A DNA stretch of 46,154 bases from Candidatus Obscuribacter sp. (GCA_021772135.1 JADYXQ010000168.1:1-46154); one strand, 5' to 3'; counted from the first letter of the stretch, positions 9,846 through 19,282 are shown. Program-made: numbers and translations. Notes: a model not told the origin generated them from the sequence alone.

Positions 9846-10310
9846 ATGAATTTCCAGGCTGAAGGCTACCATTCGTTAACTCCCTACATGACCCTGCGCG
9901 ACGCAGCCAAGGCAATTGAGTTTTACAAAAAGGTTTTAGGCGCCACCGAGCGCATGCGTATGGTAGGTCCAAACGGCAAAATTGGCCACTGTGAGCTTCA
10001 GCTTGGTGATTCGCTCATTATGTTAGCTGACGAGTGCCCTGAGGGCAAAAGCCCTGCAACTCTAGGCGGAATCCCTGTTGGCCTTTTGCTTTACGTGCCT
10101 GATGTGGACGCCACTATTAAAACTGCTATCGACAATGGCGCTACTTTGCAGAAAGCTGCTCAAGACCAATTTTATGGCGATCGCTCCGGCAGCGTAGTTG
10201 ATCCATTTGGCCACGTCTGGCACTTTGCTACTCACATCGAAGATGTCAGCCCGGAAGAAATGCAAAAACGCGCCGCTGAAATGGCCAAGCAACACGCTGC
10301 GGCCAAATAG
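9846..10310 (+). CDS. VOC-family (glyoxalase/bleomycin-resistance-like, PhnB-type) protein
   Basis: This 154-residue protein starts after a GGAGGA ribosome site. It has the vicinal-oxygen-chelate layout: YHSLTPYMTLRDAAKAIEFYKKVLGATE in the first beta-alpha-beta-beta-beta unit, GHCELQLGDSLIMLADE closing it, and VPDVDATIKTAIDNGA and DRSGSVVDPFGHVWHFATH in the second. It belongs with the COG2764/PhnB-like group, in which many members have no known substrate. Divergent from the oxidoreductase gene, with which it shares an 82-base upstream region. Function beyond the fold is not predictable. Confidence 0.88.
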   Translation: MNFQAEGYHSLTPYMTLRDAAKAIEFYKKVLGATERMRMVGPNGKIGHCELQLGDSLIMLADECPEGKSPATLGGIPVGLLLYVPDVDATIKTAIDNGATLQKAAQDQFYGDRSGSVVDPFGHVWHFATHIEDVSPEEMQKRAAEMAKQHAAAK

Positions 10311-10372
10311 AACGCGCTCTCACAAGCGGGCTTGACATGCTCGCCTCGCAGCCGCATATTGGGCCAATTCGT

Positions 10373-10390
10373 TCAACCGTTAACGGTTGA
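10373..10390. repeat. CCGTTAACGG palindrome, copy 1 (18 bp)
   Basis: Perfect palindrome TCAACCGTTAACGGTTGA in the gap between the convergent VOC and DUF378 genes. It is flanked at a distance by GGGCC and GGCCC. A smaller hairpin (TCGGCA / TGCCGA, 10416-10432) lies downstream. It has no T-tract, so it is not an ordinary terminator. Confidence 0.9.
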
Positions 10391-10570
10391 CGATCGCAAA
10401 ATAACGGCCCTATCGTCGGCAAAAACTGCCGAGACAAAGCTGTTGCACATTCCGTGCGATAGAACGCAGAACCAGTAGGCAAAAACTGCGCAGCCGAGCT
10501 GGCAAATTTTACCTGCAAGAACAGTTGCCTTTCACGCGGTCGTTAAGTTGAAATGTCTAGAGAAAATCTG

Positions 10571-10768
10571 TTATGCAGCCGAGCGTCTTTTCATCATTTT
10601 GTAGGTTTCGTATACTGCGCCCAATCCTACAAGTCCATAAACCACGCGTGTGGCTGTGCCGTCACCGAGCATTGTCGTGACTAGATTATAGTTAAAAGCG
10701 CCGATTAGGCCCAAATTGATGCCACCGATCAGAACTAACAGAAATAAAATAAACTCCAAATTCTTCAT
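10571..10768 (-). CDS. DUF378 small membrane protein
   Basis: A 65-residue protein with two hydrophobic segments (LEFILFLLVLIGGINLGLIG and VVYGLVGLGAVYETYKMM) and the GGINLGLIGAFNYNLV stretch characteristic of DUF378 proteins. These are small inner-membrane proteins of unknown role. It is the only coding frame in its part of the window and is transcribed away from the UvrA2 gene. Confidence 0.85.
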   Translation of the reverse strand: MKNLEFILFLLVLIGGINLGLIGAFNYNLVTTMLGDGTATRVVYGLVGLGAVYETYKMMKRRSAA

Positions 10769-11091
10769 AGTATTTTTTCACCTGGCAATCACATCTTTTA
10801 AACCTGCAGACACTCTCTGCAAATTGACATGAGTGCTTACTTACCATTCTAGTACGTGGGCGGGTAGGAAGTCAAGGGGGATCGATGACTTGAATGCCAC
10901 TGGGCAATGGCTTCTCCATGCAGGCATAGTTTTTAAAGTAATGTAGAATGGCTTGAATAGCGAATCTTGATGCCATGCATGAGCCAGAGTGTTCAGGGCT
11001 GTGGAGTCGGGGCGGGGCGCGGTTTTAGAGCCCTCTCGATGATTGCTCTGAAAATTTCGAGCTTTATTTCTATTAGGTAGCGGATCCAAAG
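10769..11091. other. Intergenic region between DUF378 and UvrA2 genes
   Basis: This 323-base gap between divergent genes must hold promoters for both. A perfect -35 hexamer TTGACA is at 10824-10829, but the best -10 at the right distance (TTCTAG, 10847-10852) is weak. A minus-strand frame of 82 codons (10841-11089) shows no protein-like features. I see no repeat or conserved RNA. Confidence 0.4.
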
Positions 11092-13644
11092 ATGAAACCA
11101 GGAACTAAAGGTAACTCGCCTCGGGCGGCCACAAATGACACCAGTCACCATGTTCTGGTGCGTGGTGCCCGGGAGAATAATCTAAAAAATATCGATGTCG
11201 ATATCCCGCGAGACGCGCTTGTAGTCTTTACCGGCGTATCGGGATCTGGTAAGTCATCACTGGCTTTCGGCACACTTTATGCCGAAGCGCAACGTCGCTA
11301 TTTAGAATCAGTTTCGCCTTATGCCCGGCGTCTATTTCATCAAATGAGCGTGCCCGAAGTCGACAGAATCGATGGACTGCCCCCAGCCGTGGCGCTGCAG
11401 CAACAGCGCGGCACACCGACAACACGCTCTTCGGTGGGCAGTGTCACTACACTTTCTAATTTACTGCGCATGCTTTATTCACGAGCCGGCACTTATCCGG
11501 CCAATCAGCCTCATCTTGATGCTGAAGCTTTCTCCACCAATACTCCATCAGGTGCTTGTCCTGAGTGCCACGGCCTGGGCCGCATCTATGCCGTGACTGA
11601 ACAATCGATGGTACCTGACGACACGCTCACTATTCGCCAGCGCGCTATTGCCGCCTGGCCCCCGGCCTGGCATGGTCAGAACTTACGCGACATCCTCGTT
11701 ACTCTCGGATACGACATCGACATACCATGGAAGAAAATGTCGAAGAAAGATCGCGACTGGATTTTATTTACTGACGAGCAGCCCAATGTGCCTGTTTATG
11801 CCGGTTTTGAAGCCCCTGAAGTGAAAGCGGCTCTGAAGCGCAAAGAACCTCCTAGCTATCACGGCAATTTTTCCAGCGCGCGCAGACATGTGCTCTACAA
11901 TTTCGCCAACACTCAAAGTGCTTTGATGAAAAAGCGCGTCTCCAGATATATGGTCAGTGCCGATTGTCCCAGCTGCAATGGTAAAAGGTTGCGTAAAGAG
12001 TCTCTATCAGTCACTTTCGCTGGTATGGATATTGCCGAAATTACCAATCTTCCCATGATCAAATTGCAAACTTTGCTAGAGCCTTATGTTTCAGGAAAGG
12101 CACCAGCTCTGGCTAAAATCCTGAAGGATCATCCGGAAAAAGCTGTGGTGGCTCAGCGTATTGCCCAAGACCTGAACGATCGCATAGCGGTCTTGCTCAA
12201 TTTAGGACTTGGTTATTTGGCCCTCAGTCGCGGCACTCCCACTCTCTCTCCGGGTGAATTGCAGCGATTGAGATTGGCTACACAAGTGCGTTCCAATCTA
12301 TTTGGTGTGGTTTATGTTTTAGATGAACCTTCAGCCGGATTACATCCTGCCGACACCGAAGCTTTGCTTGCCGCTCTGGCAGATTTGAAAAGTTCCGGTA
12401 ATTCGCTTTTCGTTGTCGAGCACGACCTTGACGTTATTCGGCATGCCGACTGGATTGTAGACGTTGGTCCCGCCGCCGGCGAGCATGGCGGACAGATTAT
12501 TTACAGCGGGCCTGCCGCAGGGCTTGCTGAAATTGAAGACTCGCGCACCAGACAATATTTATTTGCTCAGCCCTGGGTGCCGGAGCGTGAGTCGCGTAAA
12601 CCAGCCGGCTGGCTCAAGTTAGCGGGAGTGACCCGCAATAATTTAGAGAAGCTCGATATTGCTTTTCCCATTAGCGCCTTTACCACGGTCACCGGTGTCT
12701 CCGGCTCCGGTAAATCAAGTCTTGTTAGTCAAGGCCTGGTCGAGCTCGTGGCCGAGAAGTTGGGGCACCAGATTGCGCCGACTGAAGAAGACGGCGAGGT
12801 GCTGGAGCGCACGGAAGTAGCGCGCACCGGCGGTAATATTGAAGGCACTATGGATGGTATCAGGCGTATGGTTGTGGTTGACCAGAAAGCGATCGGCCGC
12901 ACGCCGCGTTCCAACCTTGCTACATACACAGGTTTGTTTGATCATGTGCGCAAGCTGTTTGCCAATACTAAGGCGGCTAAGGCCAGGCATTACGATGCCG
13001 GACGCTTCTCTTTCAACGTTAGTAAAGGCCGCTGCGAAACTTGCGAAGGCGAAGGTTTCGTTATGGTTGAACTATTGTTTCTACCAAGCGTTTACGCACC
13101 ATGCCCGACCTGTCATGGGGCCAGATATAATGCCAAAACTTTAGACATCAAATATCGCGACAAAAATATTGCCGATGTGCTCAACATGACTGTAGACGCC
13201 GCCTGGGAATTTTTCCAGGACGAGCCCACCATCAAGCGCTCTTTCCATGTTTTGCGTGAAGTCGGCCTCGGCTATTTGCGGCTCGGTCAGCCTGCTACTG
13301 AACTTTCAGGCGGAGAGGCTCAGCGCATTAAGCTGGCCACAGAATTGCAAAGAATGCAGAAGGGAGACACACTCTACGTTCTGGATGAACCGACTACCGG
13401 CTTGCACCCATCTGATGTGGAAAAATTGCTGCGTCAGTTAGACGGTCTGGTGGACGCAGGCAATACTGTGATTGTAGTAGAGCATGAAATGCGCGTGGTG
13501 GCAGGAAGTGATTGGGTGATTGATATCGGTCCCGGTGCCGGTGATCAAGGTGGCAAGGTGGTGGCCGCCGGCACGCCTTCAGCTGTGGCGGCCGCGAAAA
13601 GCAGCCGAACCGCTCCATATTTAAAACGTTTCCTGGCTCAGTAA
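11092..13644 (+). CDS. UvrA2-type ABC ATPase (UvrA paralogue)
   Basis: The 850-residue protein has the duplicated ABC-ATPase layout of excinuclease subunit A. Walker [10 protein letters not shown] occurs at about residue 48 and again near residue 537. Zinc-finger pairs are [25 protein letters not shown] and CPTCHGAR. The signature motifs are [14 protein letters not shown] (first half) and [15 protein letters not shown] (second half), with Walker [12 protein letters not shown] and [11 protein letters not shown]. It is about 90 residues shorter than canonical UvrA, and the first signature is LSPGE instead of LSGGE; both fit UvrA2-class proteins, some of which are linked to tolerance of DNA-binding drugs. 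It is probably a second UvrA and not the repair housekeeping copy. Start choice rests on the ATG at 11092; the ribosome site is weak. Confidence 0.88.
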   Translation: MKPGTKGNSPRAATNDTSHHVLVRGARENNLKNIDVDIPRDALVVFTGVSGSGKSSLAFGTLYAEAQRRYLESVSPYARRLFHQMSVPEVDRIDGLPPAVALQQQRGTPTTRSSVGSVTTLSNLLRMLYSRAGTYPANQPHLDAEAFSTNTPSGACPECHGLGRIYAVTEQSMVPDDTLTIRQRAIAAWPPAWHGQNLRDILVTLGYDIDIPWKKMSKKDRDWILFTDEQPNVPVYAGFEAPEVKAALKRKEPPSYHGNFSSARRHVLYNFANTQSALMKKRVSRYMVSADCPSCNGKRLRKESLSVTFAGMDIAEITNLPMIKLQTLLEPYVSGKAPALAKILKDHPEKAVVAQRIAQDLNDRIAVLLNLGLGYLALSRGTPTLSPGELQRLRLATQVRSNLFGVVYVLDEPSAGLHPADTEALLAALADLKSSGNSLFVVEHDLDVIRHADWIVDVGPAAGEHGGQIIYSGPAAGLAEIEDSRTRQYLFAQPWVPERESRKPAGWLKLAGVTRNNLEKLDIAFPISAFTTVTGVSGSGKSSLVSQGLVELVAEKLGHQIAPTEEDGEVLERTEVARTGGNIEGTMDGIRRMVVVDQKAIGRTPRSNLATYTGLFDHVRKLFANTKAAKARHYDAGRFSFNVSKGRCETCEGEGFVMVELLFLPSVYAPCPTCHGARYNAKTLDIKYRDKNIADVLNMTVDAAWEFFQDEPTIKRSFHVLREVGLGYLRLGQPATELSGGEAQRIKLATELQRMQKGDTLYVLDEPTTGLHPSDVEKLLRQLDGLVDAGNTVIVVEHEMRVVAGSDWVIDIGPGAGDQGGKVVAAGTPSAVAAAKSSRTAPYLKRFLAQ

Positions 13645-13676
13645 TTCAGTCGCTAGTTAGCTTAGCAGTCAAGTAG

Positions 13677-14330
13677 CTAAGGCATGAGCGGCTCTTTTTT
13701 ACCGAGATATTTTGGCTTGCGCCCGTTCATGACGTCAAACCAGGCCGCCTCGGCAGCGGCAATTTCGCGCAAGTCATACCATGATTGGATGGCGCCATAT
13801 GACTGTATTCCAGCGTCCACTCCGACCACCTCCAGGCCGATTTTTTCGGCCAGAAACATGGCCCGGGGCAAGTGATAACGCTGGGTGACCAATACGGCCT
13901 GCTTTACTTCAAATATATCGCGAGCGCGGTAAAGGCTGTCGTAAGTGCGAAATCCGGCATAATCGCAAGTGATATCGGCGGCCGGTACTCCCAGTTTGAT
14001 TGCTACTTTTTTCATCGCTTGCGGTTCGTTATACGAGAGCTGGCCATTATCTCCGGTCATCAAAATCTTTTTGACTTTGCCCAGTTTGTACAGTGCAACT
14101 GCCGTTGTGATGCGGTCGGAAAATTCGCGCGAGCCGATACCGGCACCAAATACGATGGCAACAGCAGTGGCCGGTACTTGCTCGGCACTGGCATAAATTT
14201 TATATGGTCGGTTCTCTACATCTTGATAGATGAGAAATAATGCCAGCAAAAAAAGAGCCGCTACGATGAGCGCTTGCTGGCTGCGAGATATTTTGGTTAA
14301 CGAGCGGGCCAGGTCGGCGATTTTGGCCAT
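13677..14330 (-). CDS. SanA/ElyC/YdcF-family (DUF218) envelope protein
   Basis: A 217-residue protein with one N-terminal membrane anchor (about residues 19-36) and an exported DUF218 domain. Motifs are VAIVFGAGIGSREFSDRI, ILMTGDNGQLSYNEPQAM, YAGFRTYDSLYRA, VLVTQRYHLPRAMFLA, and the C-terminal GRKPKYLGKKEP typical of SanA. E. coli SanA affects envelope permeability to vancomycin at high temperature; the biochemical activity is unknown. It converges with the UvrA2 gene with only 32 bases between them, where a weak hairpin (TTAGCT / AGCTAA, 13657-13680) may help terminate. Confidence 0.88.
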   Translation of the reverse strand: MAKIADLARSLTKISRSQQALIVAALFLLALFLIYQDVENRPYKIYASAEQVPATAVAIVFGAGIGSREFSDRITTAVALYKLGKVKKILMTGDNGQLSYNEPQAMKKVAIKLGVPAADITCDYAGFRTYDSLYRARDIFEVKQAVLVTQRYHLPRAMFLAEKIGLEVVGVDAGIQSYGAIQSWYDLREIAAAEAAWFDVMNGRKPKYLGKKEPLMP

Positions 14331-14401
14331 CTACAACTAAACCCTACTGTCCTTGTTTATGCACCGTCAGGTGCACGATTGTACCACTAGATAAAATCTG
14401 C

Positions 14402-14430
14402 TTGACATCCATCCATTTCATTGCTACATT
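14402..14430 (+). promoter_or_regulatory. Strong sigma-70 promoter of the MshEN-like gene
   Basis: TTGACA (14402-14407) and TACATT (14425-14430) with an ideal 17-bp spacer. It is the best promoter match in the window and starts a leader of about 250 nt before the ATG at 14686. Confidence 0.7.
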
Positions 14431-14437
14431 CTGCTTT

Positions 14438-14682
14438 GAGGCAGTTTGCCTCTGGCATCCTATTTACTAACCCAACTTAATAGATCTCGGTCACCACCGG
14501 CGCCTGCCGTGCAACAAAGCACTGGTATCGCATGTAGTGCTCGCCGGCTTGCCCCCCAGAGCCGGATACCTCGGGTATAGATTTACTTGCCGTCAGGGCT
14601 AAGATCTTGAAAATCTCCTGACCATCAGCCTTTCAGCTGGTGCCTTTCTTTTACTAATTATTTTACCCACGAGGCATACCTC
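14438..14682 (+). ncRNA. Highly structured 5' leader, candidate riboswitch-like element
   Basis: At least six perfect hairpin stems follow the promoter: GAGGCA/TGCCTC (14438-14452); CCGGCG/CGCCGG (14497-14502 with 14542-14547) enclosing AGCACT/AGTGCT (14518-14541); CCGGCT/AGCCGG (14544-14549 with 14560-14565); ATACC/GGTAT (14566-14578); GTCAGG..AGAT/ATCT..CCTGAC (14592-14622); and CAGC/GCTG followed by CCTTTCTTTT (14626-14651), which resembles a terminator. The bases CCGG at 14544-14547 are shared by two stems that cannot form together. GAGG (14671-14674), the only ribosome-site candidate, is paired with CCTC (14679-14682). The whole resembles a switchable leader. I cannot match it to a known riboswitch class. 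Confidence 0.5.
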
Positions 14683-14685
14683 ACC

Positions 14686-15537
14686 ATGCTAAGGATTCAA
14701 AACCCGATTTCTGATGGCTTGCGCTTAGGAGAACTTTTAATAGGCGCCGGCATATTGACCCGTGAAGCTGTAGATGCAGCTCTCACCCTTTCCTGCGCCT
14801 CCCGGTTACCCCTAGGTCGCGTGCTGGTATCAACCGGTTACTTAAGAGATGTCCAGGTGGACAGATTTGTGGCCGTACAAAGACGTGCACGAGCCGGAGG
14901 CCTGTGTGTTGCTGACGCTCGCCGTATAGTGCAAGAGTTGGCCTGGGGTGCGGAGCATCTGCTGGTGGGCGAGCCTGAAAAGGTTGAAGAACCACACAGC
15001 ATATTAATTGCACTGTTGGCCAGGGCTGGTGTATTGACGAAGAACGAGATTCCATATGTAGTGCGCTCAAGCATTGATGCCGATATTACATGCGGTCGAT
15101 TATTGTTATTGCGCAGGCGCATTGCTCCAGCTTTTCACCGCCAGTGCATTGAACTACTGGTGCGCTATCGTCAGGGACAATTATCGTTCGCCAAAGCGGC
15201 TGACGAATGCCGCAGGCTCTACCAGGGCGGCGCCCACATGGACGACAGAAATACGCCTTGCAGCAGTAGTGCTAGTCGAAAAATGGGAGAACTTATGGTC
15301 ACCGCGGGTTTCATCGACGAAACTGAACTGTACGATGCCCTGGAAATTAGTTTGAGTATGAATCGCAAGCTGGGCGAAGTATTGGTGGAAGCTGGTTTTG
15401 TCATGCAAGAAGCGGTGGAAATTTGCGTGGCTATGGTCAAGCGCATTGTCATCGGCGAAGTAGCGCCGGCCGACGCCGCCAATTATTTGCGTCAACGCTT
15501 TGTCGCTCAGCCAAGACACTTTGGACAAGTGGTTTAG
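14686..15537 (+). CDS. Tandem MshEN-like (GspE N-terminal-type) repeat protein
   Basis: The 283-residue protein is built of 24-residue units, [R/K/P]-[L/M]-G-x2-[L/M]-[I/V]-x2-[A/T]-G-[I/Y/F], in pairs separated by exactly five residues: 13-36 and 42-65 at the N terminus, 199-222 and 228-251 at the C terminus. A degenerate pair lies between (about 105-158). The 24-5-24 spacing is that of the MshEN domain, which in MshE binds cyclic di-GMP. No ATPase domain is present, so it is a stand-alone repeat protein and not a secretion ATPase. Whether it binds c-di-GMP is untested; only the first unit keeps the arginine and only the second keeps the final glutamine of the consensus. Expression is probably controlled through the structured leader. 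Confidence 0.7.
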   Translation: MLRIQNPISDGLRLGELLIGAGILTREAVDAALTLSCASRLPLGRVLVSTGYLRDVQVDRFVAVQRRARAGGLCVADARRIVQELAWGAEHLLVGEPEKVEEPHSILIALLARAGVLTKNEIPYVVRSSIDADITCGRLLLLRRRIAPAFHRQCIELLVRYRQGQLSFAKAADECRRLYQGGAHMDDRNTPCSSSASRKMGELMVTAGFIDETELYDALEISLSMNRKLGEVLVEAGFVMQEAVEICVAMVKRIVIGEVAPADAANYLRQRFVAQPRHFGQVV

Positions 15538-15557
15538 ACGGACTTATCTCAGTGGTC

Positions 15558-16199
15558 TTAGTGTTTTTTTGTTGCTCCGCCGCAGCAGGCAGATTTGTAT
15601 GCTTTCTTTTTTACAATACCTGATGCGGTGGCTTTAACTTTTACTGGTGCAACCGTTTTTGACGGCTGCCAGAGCCGATTAGCGCGATATTTTTTGATTG
15701 TAGCACTGGGCTCATCAAAGGGATATTCTTTCTCGAAAATAACATCGATAGCTTGCTGAATTTGCTTAATATTTTTGCCTTCGCGTTTCATCTTCAGCGC
15801 GATCAGGGCTTCTTCCTGGCAAATGTGGCAATCGACGCCGTGATCGGTGGTGAAGCAATCGAGCAGGCTATCGTGTTCGTCGGTTAAATCGCATCCGCAA
15901 TAACAAAATAGTTTGGCGCAGATTTCGGGGCAAAGTTTTGCTGCCGCATAGCCGCTTTTAGCGTGACCAAAATATTTATTGGGGTCGAGCACTGCTTTAA
16001 GGCCAGCTTTACCCGTTGCCGATTCGTTTTTTGCTACAGCATTAGCTTGATTTTCTGCTGCCATGGTCGGCATTGGGCACATGGTTGCCATTGCCAACAA
16101 CGAACTTATGGCCGCCATGGTGTAAAGCCGCCAGCTAGAAAAAATAGCTGCGCCAGTATTTTTTCTGCACTTTCTCTCTTTGCCATGAGCTGCCGACAT
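15558..16199 (-). CDS. Secreted PCYCGC-motif cysteine-rich protein
   Basis: This 213-residue protein has a hydrophobic export signal (about residues 28-46, ending in AxA-like TMAAEN). The mature part carries LCPEICAKLFCYCGCDLTDEHDSLLDCF and GVDCHICQEEAL, the cysteine pattern of PCYCGC-motif proteins. The C-terminal tail SACCGGATKKH adds another cysteine pair. The family is poorly characterised; the cysteines suggest metal binding or a redox role outside the cytoplasm. It converges with the MshEN-like gene and is divergent from mnmG. A shorter start at residue 28 would leave no basic n-region, so the longer form is kept. Confidence 0.72.
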   Translation of the reverse strand: MSAAHGKERKCRKNTGAAIFSSWRLYTMAAISSLLAMATMCPMPTMAAENQANAVAKNESATGKAGLKAVLDPNKYFGHAKSGYAAAKLCPEICAKLFCYCGCDLTDEHDSLLDCFTTDHGVDCHICQEEALIALKMKREGKNIKQIQQAIDVIFEKEYPFDEPSATIKKYRANRLWQPSKTVAPVKVKATASGIVKKKAYKSACCGGATKKH

Positions 16200-16403
16200 T
16201 GTTTAAGCGGGCCTCAGAAACCAGTCTGACTTAATCAGTTCGTAATAAAGTATAGATAATGCCGCCAAATATTGCTGCTATGTTTCGTTCTTCCCTCGAT
16301 TAAGCGCCCTTTTGCATGTTTTTCAAGAGGATTTGTTATGATCAGCCCTCAGCTATTCAAGTGTAAGAATAAACGCAAAAAACACAGAAGAGAGTGTCAG
16401 CTT

Positions 16404-18314
16404 ATGACCATGCAGTATGACGTTGTAGTAATCGGTGGCGGTCATGCCGGCTGCGAAGCAGCCAATGCCAGCGCGCGCATGGGTCTGAATACTCTTTTAC
16501 TCGCGGTAAACCTTGACACTATCGGCGCCATGCCCTGCAATCCGGCAGTGGGCGGCCCGGGAAAAACTCACCTGGCCCGCGAAGTAGACGCCCTCGGTGG
16601 CGTCATGGGCGTGGCAACTGACGCAACTTATTTGCAAATCCGCATGCTCAACTCCAGCCGAGGCCCGGCCGTGCAGTCTTTGCGGGCTCAATCAGACAAG
16701 CGCGAATATTCCGCCTGGATGAAAGAATACATGGAGTCTTTGCCCAATCTCACATTGAGACAGGGTATGGTGCAGAATTTGCTTTTGACCGATGGCAAAG
16801 TTTCAGGTATTGAATTGGCCTTTGGCGATCGCATCAGCTGTCGCGCTGCGGTGCTTTGCGCCGGCACTTTTTTAGAAGGGACAATCTGGATCGGCAAAGA
16901 AACTATGCCGGCCGGTCGTGCCGGTGAATTTCCGGCAGTTGGCCTTTCTGCATTTTTACGTGCCCTCGGTTTCACCACAGCCAGGCTGAAAACCGGTACA
17001 CCGCCTCGCATTGACGGTCGCACCATTGACTACAGTCAACTGCCTGTAGTACCAGGCGATGATCAGTTGCAGTTCTTCTCATTCCTCGATAATCGGCCTG
17101 TACTGCCACAAATTCCCTGCCACCAGACTCGCACAAATGAGAGAACGCACGAATTGATTCGCGCTAATTTGCATCAATCGCCCATGTACTCTGGCATGAT
17201 TCATGGCGTGGGGCCTCGTTATTGCCCATCGATTGAAGATAAAGTGGTGCGCTTTGCCGACAAAGATAGTCACTCGCTTTTTCTCGAACCAGAAGGCCGC
17301 TCAACTTACGAAGTTTATTTGCAGGGTTGTTCCACCAGTCTGCCGGTGGCTGTGCAGCATGATATCGTGCATTCTTTGCCCGGTCTGGAAAGGGCCGCCA
17401 TGGTGCGCCCCGCTTATGCGGTGGAATATGATTATCTTCCCGCCATTCAATTCAATCACGCTTTAATGGCCAAAGATTTGCCTGGATTTTTCGCCGCTGG
17501 CCAGATTCTTGGCACTTCCGGTTATGAAGAAGCTGCTGCGCAAGGCATCATGGCCGGTATCAACGCCGCCCTTTATGCACAAGGTAAAGACAGCTTCGAA
17601 TTGCCGCGTTCATCGAGTTATACAGGCACTCTGATTGATGATCTGGTCACTAAAGAAATCGGCGAACCTTATCGCATGATGACTTCGCGTTCTGAATATC
17701 GTTTGCTCTTGCGCCAGGACAATGCCGATATGCGCCTGACTCCTTTGGGTCGTGACATAGGTATGGTAGATGACCACCGCTGGCGGCTCTTTGAATACAA
17801 GCAAGAAGCCATCGCCGGTGAAATGAAGCGTCTTAAAACTGTGCGCATTCATCCAAACGCAGACTGGGAAGCAGCTCTTGCCCCATATAATGAGACGATG
17901 AAGCAGTCTGCCACTCTAGAAGAATTGCTGCGCCGGCCCAAATTTCCTTACAGCGTTATTGAAAAGTTGGCTCCAGCAGAAGATCCGCAGCTCAGTGAAA
18001 GTAAAGCTTTCGAATTTGCTCTGGAAGTTGAAACAGATATCAAATATGCAGGCTATATTGAGCGTCAGCGTCTGCTCATTGCCCAGACCGAAAAGCTTGA
18101 TGGCTTTAAGCTCCCGCCTGATTTCAATTATCTGGCCGCCGATCATTTGTCTAAAGAGGCGCGTGAAAAACTCAATCGCATCCGCCCCACCACGCTAGGC
18201 CAAGCCTCCCGCATAGGCGGTGTCAGCCCTGCCGACATTTCAGTATTAATGGTTATGCTCGAGCAAAAACGTCGTGCTGATAGTGGTCGCACAAAGGCTG
18301 GCGTTTCTGTTTAG
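16404..18314 (+). CDS. mnmG: tRNA uridine-5-carboxymethylaminomethyl modification enzyme MnmG
   Basis: FAD-dependent enzyme that, with MnmE, makes cmnm5U at the wobble position of certain tRNAs. From ATG 16404 it has 636 residues, as expected. It has the N-terminal FAD motif YDVVVIGGGHAGCEAA, PCNPAVGGPGKTHLAREVDALGG, GTFLEGTIWIG, RLKTGTPPRI, the central YCPSIEDKVVRF, GTSGYEEAAAQGI, and the C-terminal MMTSRSEYRLLLRQDNAD region. An ATG at 16338 with a better ribosome site (AAGAGGA) would add 22 mostly basic residues; the shorter start is preferred because MnmG normally begins just before the FAD motif. Confidence 0.96.
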   Translation: MTMQYDVVVIGGGHAGCEAANASARMGLNTLLLAVNLDTIGAMPCNPAVGGPGKTHLAREVDALGGVMGVATDATYLQIRMLNSSRGPAVQSLRAQSDKREYSAWMKEYMESLPNLTLRQGMVQNLLLTDGKVSGIELAFGDRISCRAAVLCAGTFLEGTIWIGKETMPAGRAGEFPAVGLSAFLRALGFTTARLKTGTPPRIDGRTIDYSQLPVVPGDDQLQFFSFLDNRPVLPQIPCHQTRTNERTHELIRANLHQSPMYSGMIHGVGPRYCPSIEDKVVRFADKDSHSLFLEPEGRSTYEVYLQGCSTSLPVAVQHDIVHSLPGLERAAMVRPAYAVEYDYLPAIQFNHALMAKDLPGFFAAGQILGTSGYEEAAAQGIMAGINAALYAQGKDSFELPRSSSYTGTLIDDLVTKEIGEPYRMMTSRSEYRLLLRQDNADMRLTPLGRDIGMVDDHRWRLFEYKQEAIAGEMKRLKTVRIHPNADWEAALAPYNETMKQSATLEELLRRPKFPYSVIEKLAPAEDPQLSESKAFEFALEVETDIKYAGYIERQRLLIAQTEKLDGFKLPPDFNYLAADHLSKEAREKLNRIRPTTLGQASRIGGVSPADISVLMVMLEQKRRADSGRTKAGVSV

Positions 18315-19233
18315 AAGGCCACTAGTATTTGTGTTAGCGGTAACGTTAACTGTCGTACCAGCTCTGGCTCAAACAGCCGATACTTTTAAATTGACCGGTG
18401 GAATTACTCACAGCGATAGGCTGGATCCCATGCCCGAAGAGGAGCGCATCGGTGCCAGCGCGGCGCCCGGCCATGGGGACGCCAGAGGAACTCAGCAGCG
18501 TGCGACGACCAATTATCCTGAGTCGGCGGCATTAAGTCGCACGCCGCTAAATGCGGCTGCCACCGCAGTGGCTCCGACCACGTCCGGTGCCACTAGTAGC
18601 ACTACCAGCGCCACCATTCCGCAGCTCAATCCGATTTATGCAAAACCTCATATTGATGCCTGGCAGGGACAATATAAAAATCGGCTGCGCCAGCTGGCGC
18701 AACAAAACGCTCAGGCTTCAGTCAATCAAGGCCGGCGCACTCAAAAGGTGCAAATCAAAGTGCCGCTCTGGTTGGCCGGTCAGTGGCAACGCACTGAATC
18801 AACCGAAACTTCGCGCAAAGAGCTGCCCAGCGGAAAAGCTTTGAAAGCGGTGGGTAAACAGACAGCTATCGTCACCGATAATTTTGGCCTCTTCAAAGAC
18901 AGGCGCGGCAATGTTTTTATGATTATTCCCCTGGGCAATGTAGGGGCAATCGATCGGGGTTTCGCCGTTGATTATCACCAGGTGAAAAAATACGATCTCG
19001 TTATGCTTGGCAAAAATTCTGCGCTGGTGAAAGTGCAAGCCACTCACCGGGTGGTGGATAAAAAAGGTCAGAAGGTAATCGCCGCCTATCAAGACGAAGA
19101 GCTGACGAAATACACTCTGGTGAGCGATGGCCTGGTCAAGAACGATAGCTCTGTAAAAGTTTTTGATCAGATGGGACAGCCTAAGTTATTGACTCGTGCT
19201 GTTTCTGTTGAACGTCGGGTCAAGAAAATATGA
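18274..19233 (+). CDS. Secreted protein of unknown function
   Basis: The 319-residue frame starts at GTG 18274, inside the last 41 bases of mnmG. It has a clear signal peptide (RRPLVFVLAVTLTVVPALAQ, cleavage after ALA). A 100-residue Ala/Thr/Ser-rich linker follows, and then a folded-looking domain from VKVPLWLAGQWQRTE to the C terminus, with repeated beta-strand patterns (VFMIIPLGNVGAID, YDLVMLGKNSALVKVQ). I do not recognise the domain. Coupling to mnmG is probably a matter of compact gene packing; the product acts outside the cytoplasm, unlike MnmG. Confidence 0.75.
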   Translation: MLIVVAQRLAFLFRRPLVFVLAVTLTVVPALAQTADTFKLTGGITHSDRLDPMPEEERIGASAAPGHGDARGTQQRATTNYPESAALSRTPLNAAATAVAPTTSGATSSTTSATIPQLNPIYAKPHIDAWQGQYKNRLRQLAQQNAQASVNQGRRTQKVQIKVPLWLAGQWQRTESTETSRKELPSGKALKAVGKQTAIVTDNFGLFKDRRGNVFMIIPLGNVGAIDRGFAVDYHQVKKYDLVMLGKNSALVKVQATHRVVDKKGQKVIAAYQDEELTKYTLVSDGLVKNDSSVKVFDQMGQPKLLTRAVSVERRVKKI

Positions 19234-19282
19234 TCACCGCAATAGTCACTATAAGCAACGCTTTAGTCGGGCGGATAATCAA

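Noticed and set aside
10841-11089. 82-codon minus-strand frame upstream of the UvrA2 gene.
   Set aside because: No ribosome site, no motif, and it occupies the only space for the promoters of two divergent genes.
14518-14580. Possible cobalamin riboswitch: AGCCGGATACCT resembles the B12 box and AGCACTG resembles GCCACTG.
   Set aside because: The rest of the cobalamin core is missing, the gap in the B12 box is wrong by one base, and the same bases form simple hairpins (CCGGCT/AGCCGG, ATACC/GGTAT).
15636-15668. Possible tenth palindrome (CAACCGTT then TTGACGG).
   Set aside because: The central GTTAAC is lost; it is within the PCYCGC gene and may be chance.
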